Part shown: one piece after another, positions 60,513 through 64,000 of the stretch | Layout: each line of letters opens with the position of its first letter | Numbering within the stretch: the first letter of the stretch is position 1 | Source of the DNA: Bacteriovoracia bacterium | GTDB lineage: Bacteria > Bdellovibrionota > Bacteriovoracia > Bacteriovoracales > Bacteriovoracaceae | Direction of reading: 5' to 3' | DNA: 64,000 bases | NCBI GenBank assembly: GCA_030431635.1 | Contig: JAUIIL010000002.1 | Location: 372,001 to 436,000 of the forward strand | The notes under the pieces: generated by a model | Told to the model about the DNA's origin: nothing | Databases searched by the model: none | The model's input: only the letters and a program-made list of their open reading frames with translations | Position numbers and translations under genes: made by a program

Positions 60513-62126
60513 ATGAATCGTTCTAAAGGAACTAAGAAGTACATTTTTATTACCGGTGGTGTGGCAAGTTCTCTTGGCAAGGGACTCGCTGCTGCTTCAT
60601 TGGCAGCTTTACTTGAGCGTCGTGGAATTAAAATTAATATGCTCAAAATGGATCCTTATATTAATGTTGATCCAGGCACAATGAGCCCGACTCAACATGG
60701 AGAAGTTTTTGTTACTGATGATGGAGCTGAGACCGATCTTGATCTTGGCCATTACGAGAGATTTACTTCTCTCACTCTTTCAAAGAAAAACAATTTCACA
60801 ACCGGGCAGGTTTACCAACAAGTTATTGATAATGAAAGAGAAGGAAAATATTTAGGTAAAACGGTTCAGGTTGTTCCACATATTACTAATGAAATTAAAA
60901 GAAGAATTCATTTGGCCGCAGAGGATAGTGACCTTCTTATTGCTGAGATTGGTGGAACTGTAGGGGATATTGAATCTTTACCTTTCATGGAATCAATCAG
61001 GCAATTCGCTCATGATGTAGGAAGTGAAAACGTTTGTTTTATTCATCTTGTTTTAATTCCTTATCTTCAAGCTGCGGGAGAACTTAAAACTAAACCAGCA
61101 CAACATTCAGTGAAAGATCTCACTTCTCTTGGTCTTTTTCCTCAAGTGATTCTTTGCCGGGCCGATAGAGAAATTGAGCCTAGTGCCATTGAGAAAATTT
61201 CTCTTTTTTGTAACGTCCCTAAAGCTAACGTTTTTCAATCTATTGATTTAGATTCCATTTATAAAGTTCCACTTGAGTTTCACAAGCAAGGGCTAGATGA
61301 AAAGGTCACAGAAATTCTAGGAATTTGGTGCGCGAGACCTGATATTAAAGCACTCGAGAAAGTTGTCTACAATCAAGAAAATCCATTAAAGACTGTTAAT
61401 ATTGGAGTTGTTGGTAAGTATACTGAATTGATAGAGTCCTATAAGTCTCTTGATGAAGCTCTAAGACATGGAGCTATCGCGAATCAAGTCCAGTTAAAAT
61501 TAACCTATATCGATTCAGAAGAAATAGAAAAAGGTAACACTAAAGATTTAGACAAGGTAAACGGCATTCTTATTCCGGGTGGATTTGGGCAAAGAGGAAC
61601 GGAAGGAAAAATTAATGCCATTAAATATGCCAGAGAAAATAAAGTTCCTTTTTTCGGAATATGCCTTGGACTTCAAATGGCCGTTGTTGAATACGCTCGA
61701 AACGTTGCGGGAATTAAAACTGCAACTTCTCAAGAGTTTTCTGATTCAGGAGAGATGATTATTCACTACATGCAAGGCCAATCAAAAGAGGGGGCGAAGG
61801 GAGGAAGTATGAGACTTGGTGCTTATGATTGCTCTTTAGAGAAAAACTCTCTTGCTCACCGAATTTATGGAGATTTAGAAATATCAGAAAGACATAGACA
61901 CCGTCTGGAAGTTAATAATGATTATATAAGTGCTCTGGAAGCAAAAGGGTTGAAGTTTCCAGGGATTAACAAAAAACTGAACTTAGTGGAAGTGATTGAG
62001 CTTGAAAACCATCCATATTTTATTGCTTGCCAATACCACCCAGAGTTTAAATCGAGACCATTTAACCCTCATCCTCTGTTTAAGTCTTTCGTAGAGGCCT
62101 CGTCTGAACTAGTAAAGGAAGCGTAA
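60513..62126 (+). CDS. pyrG: CTP synthase
   Basis: A 537-residue two-domain enzyme that aminates UTP to CTP. The synthase domain has ITGGVASSLGKGLAAASLAA and DPYINVDPGTMSPTQHGEVF. The C-terminal glutaminase has FFGICLGLQMAVVEYARN (nucleophile Cys) and CQYHPEFKSRP. Length is normal. The stop overlaps the kdsA start (TAATG). Confidence 0.97.
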   Translation: MNRSKGTKKYIFITGGVASSLGKGLAAASLAALLERRGIKINMLKMDPYINVDPGTMSPTQHGEVFVTDDGAETDLDLGHYERFTSLTLSKKNNFTTGQVYQQVIDNEREGKYLGKTVQVVPHITNEIKRRIHLAAEDSDLLIAEIGGTVGDIESLPFMESIRQFAHDVGSENVCFIHLVLIPYLQAAGELKTKPAQHSVKDLTSLGLFPQVILCRADREIEPSAIEKISLFCNVPKANVFQSIDLDSIYKVPLEFHKQGLDEKVTEILGIWCARPDIKALEKVVYNQENPLKTVNIGVVGKYTELIESYKSLDEALRHGAIANQVQLKLTYIDSEEIEKGNTKDLDKVNGILIPGGFGQRGTEGKINAIKYARENKVPFFGICLGLQMAVVEYARNVAGIKTATSQEFSDSGEMIIHYMQGQSKEGAKGGSMRLGAYDCSLEKNSLAHRIYGDLEISERHRHRLEVNNDYISALEAKGLKFPGINKKLNLVEVIELENHPYFIACQYHPEFKSRPFNPHPLFKSFVEASSELVKEA

Positions 62127-62923
62127 TGATGGATTTTTTTATTGGCCCGTGTGTTTTAGAAAGTGAAGAGCTTGCGATGAGAGTCGCGGAAACAATCAAA
62201 GAGGACTTGAAAGAGTTTGAAAAAGAAATCACTCTCTCTTTTAAAGGAAGTTTTGATAAGGCCAATAGAAGTTCTATTGATTCTTATAGGGGACCAGGTT
62301 TAGAGGAGGGGTTACGTATTCTAGAGAAAGTGAATAAAGAGTTTTCCTTACCAACGATTACAGATTTTCACCATCCTGAGCAAGCTGAAAGTGTGGCCCA
62401 GGTTGTTCATACCCTTCAGGTCCCAGCTTTTCTTTGCCGTCAAACAGATATGATTCTTGATGGAGCCATGGCCTGTAAAAAATATGGAAGGCAACTAAAA
62501 GTAAAGAAAGGGCAATTCCTCTCTCCTGAAGAGACAAAAAACATTGTTGATAAAGCCAGAAATTATCTTCCTCTTGATAAGATTCTTTTAACAGAAAGAG
62601 GAACAAGTTTTGGGTATAATAATTTGGTTGTAGATATGGCCAGCTTTGAAATTATGAAGAGCTTTGGAGTGAGAACAATTCACGATGCGACTCACTGTAC
62701 TCAGCGTCCTGGTGGTTTAGGAAAGGCCACGGGAGGAAAAAGAGAGCAGATTTTTACATTGGCCAAAGCAGCAGTTGCTGCTGGTGCAGATGGTATTTTT
62801 ATGGAAGCCCACCCCAATCCAGAGAAGGCTCTCTCGGATGCATCGACTCAAATACCCTTAACCGAAGTAAAAAAAATAGTGTCTAAACTGGTAGAAATTA
62901 AGAGGATTGTAAGTGAGAAATAG
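62126..62923 (+). CDS. kdsA: 3-deoxy-8-phosphooctulonate synthase
   Basis: A 265-residue enzyme joining phosphoenolpyruvate and arabinose-5-phosphate to Kdo-8-phosphate. Seen: IGPCVLESEELAMRVAETI, FKGSFDKANRSSIDSYRGPG, PAFLCRQTDMI, and ATHCTQRPGGLGKATGGKRE. The Cys in IGPC is typical of the metal-using class, but the metal cannot be proven here. ATG 62126 overlaps the pyrG stop; ATG 62129 is the alternative. Confidence 0.95.
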   Translation: MMDFFIGPCVLESEELAMRVAETIKEDLKEFEKEITLSFKGSFDKANRSSIDSYRGPGLEEGLRILEKVNKEFSLPTITDFHHPEQAESVAQVVHTLQVPAFLCRQTDMILDGAMACKKYGRQLKVKKGQFLSPEETKNIVDKARNYLPLDKILLTERGTSFGYNNLVVDMASFEIMKSFGVRTIHDATHCTQRPGGLGKATGGKREQIFTLAKAAVAAGADGIFMEAHPNPEKALSDASTQIPLTEVKKIVSKLVEIKRIVSEK

Positions 62924-63464
62924 TGAAATGGATTTAAGACAAATTGCCCCTCAATTTAAAGAGAAACTTTCTCAAATTAAGGTGGCCCTCTTTGATGTTG
63001 ATGGAGTACTTACTAATGGTCAAATTTTTTATGCCGGAAAAGAGGTTGGGTTTAATCGTTCTTTTCATGCTTCTGATGGTTTTGGATTAAAACTTCTTAA
63101 GAGCGCTGGACTGACAGTTGGTATCATTACTGGAGGTAATAGTTTAGGAGTTTTGGAGCGCTTTTCTTTACTTGGACTCGACTACATGGAGATGGGTAAT
63201 GAGGATAAGAGAGAGTCTTATCTAAAAGTTAGAGAAGAGACAGGGGTGAGTGACCAAGAAATTCTTTATATGGGAGACGAGCTCTTTGATTTGCCTTTAT
63301 TAAAAAAAGCTGGCTTTAGTGCGACTGTGCCCCACGCTCCGATTGAAGTGAGAGAAGCTGTTCATTATGTCACAAACCGAGAGGGAGGAATGGCTGCTGC
63401 CAGAGAAGTGATTGATCTTCTTCTTTACGCAAGAGACTTTACTGCTCAGATTGCTGATTTTTAA
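62913..63464 (+). CDS. kdsC: 3-deoxy-manno-octulosonate-8-phosphatase (HAD family)
   Basis: About 180 residues. HAD motif I is VALFDVDGVLTNGQI, motif II is GIITGGNS, and motif IV is ILYMGDELFDLPLL. It removes phosphate from Kdo-8-phosphate, completing Kdo synthesis before KdsB. GTG 62913 overlaps kdsA by 11 bp; ATG 62928 is equally plausible. Its stop overlaps the end of the convergent secreted-protein gene by 4 bp. Confidence 0.93.
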   Translation: MRNSEMDLRQIAPQFKEKLSQIKVALFDVDGVLTNGQIFYAGKEVGFNRSFHASDGFGLKLLKSAGLTVGIITGGNSLGVLERFSLLGLDYMEMGNEDKRESYLKVREETGVSDQEILYMGDELFDLPLLKKAGFSATVPHAPIEVREAVHYVTNREGGMAAAREVIDLLLYARDFTAQIADF

Positions 63465-63973
63465 TTTTCTTCACGGACAACGAAAAAATACTGAATAACG
63501 GTGTTTTTTTCAGTGAGCTTTCTATCTCTTTTATAATTTCCTGTCTTAGTAAAGTTCTTGATAATAACTTTTTTCTCAAAAAAACAATGATTCTCTTCAA
63601 GTGTAATCTTAGAAAAAAGAAGGGCCGTTCTCTCTTTTTTACCACAAATTACTTTTTTAGATTCTTTTTGAAAGTAAACTTCTTTGCTTTTCTTATTATA
63701 ACTTAAAAATGGGATTGTATTTCTGCAGGCCTCAGGGATTGTTCTAACCCCCATATCTTTTTCTAGCCCAACTCCTCCTGCAGCAACAGGGACATCTCTA
63801 TCAAGAATAAGACATGTTCTTAATTTTTTTCCAAACTTTCTTATTTTAGGCTGAATACTCTCGTAGAGTCTATATTGACTAAGGCCAATTTCAGCAACGG
63901 GATGTCTAAGAAGCTCCTCTGACCAAGAGGTTTTAATTGTAAGTATGGCCAATAAAGAGAATAAAAACTTCAT
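63461..63973 (-). CDS. Secreted protein of unknown function
   Basis: A 170-residue protein with a signal peptide (FLFSLLAILTIKTSWSE). Four cysteines (RTCLILDRD, EACRNTI, KVICGKK, ENHCFFE) could form two disulfides. No family recognised. It is leftward, convergent with kdsC. Confidence 0.6.
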   Translation of the reverse strand: MKFLFSLLAILTIKTSWSEELLRHPVAEIGLSQYRLYESIQPKIRKFGKKLRTCLILDRDVPVAAGGVGLEKDMGVRTIPEACRNTIPFLSYNKKSKEVYFQKESKKVICGKKERTALLFSKITLEENHCFFEKKVIIKNFTKTGNYKRDRKLTEKNTVIQYFFVVREEN

Positions 63974-64000
63974 ATCTTGTAGTTATACTCTTATTTAGTG

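Noticed and set aside
1-64000. CRISPR arrays, rRNA genes, insertion sequences
   Set aside because: No regularly spaced repeats, no rRNA sequence and no inverted-repeat-bounded transposase gene were seen.

Overview
The window reads as chromosome from an AT-rich, Gram-negative bacterium. It has an outer membrane: Kdo biosynthesis genes, an LpoB-type lipoprotein, a secretin and a beta-barrel protein are all present. The best guess is a marine predatory-type member of Bdellovibrionota, near Bacteriovorax/Halobacteriovorax. The reasons are three genes with the TIGR02147-type regulator fold, very many signal-peptide and lipobox proteins of unknown family, c-di-GMP and HD-GYP signalling, a Tad-like locus and the low GC content. 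This assignment is inference; there is no rRNA here.

Layout. 0-3.6 kb: end of a TPR gene, a LysM envelope protein, a DUF368 lipid-carrier translocase and tRNA-Arg(TCG). 3.7-14.9 kb: a signalling block. A leftward operon encodes a response regulator, a degenerate PilZ-like protein and a REC-HD-GYP protein. A rightward series encodes a rhodanese lipoprotein, an orphan cytochrome b558-like protein, a SCO/SenC protein, a PAS histidine kinase, a response regulator, a CHASE-like hybrid kinase and a second HD-GYP protein. This block lies between the tRNA-Arg 3' end and a 24-nt imperfect copy of it at 15.36 kb, with a broken hicB just inside the right copy, so it may be an old tRNA-integrated island. 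15.8-21.6 kb: two modules, each a TIGR02147-type regulator followed by a secreted protein with a GNGG motif, flanking a secreted protein made of two SCxxC repeats. 21.7-25.4 kb: serine hydrolase, FAD oxidoreductase, SRPBCC protein and pdxH.

25.6-37.9 kb is envelope-centred: a lipoprotein, a FecR-domain protein, a TPR/beta-barrel protein, a PhoB/PhoR-like pair, an LPP20/LpoB/TPR lipoprotein cluster and a HExxH secreted protein. 38.1-40.8 kb holds nuoB-C-D-I without the other complex I genes. It is followed by a signal-peptidase-I-like secreted protein in which the catalytic serine is glycine. 41.9-50 kb: a sodium:solute symporter, a lone TIGR02147 N-terminal domain, an acyl-CoA ligase, an ABC-2 exporter and an RlmI-like methyltransferase. 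49.4-56.4 kb is a compact Tad/Flp pilus-like locus (F-type membrane protein, VirB11-type ATPase, secretin, pilin-like proteins and a 58-residue Flp pilin) with ettA between its arms and a 42-residue basic protein gene antisense to its secretin leader. 56.5-64 kb: SPOR protein, purB, kdsB, pyrG, kdsA, kdsC and small secreted proteins.

The strongest candidates for undescribed biology are the repeated regulator/GNGG secreted-protein modules, the cytochrome b-SCO-kinase operon, the signal peptidase pseudoenzyme, and the unusual Tad locus with its overlapping and antisense small genes.
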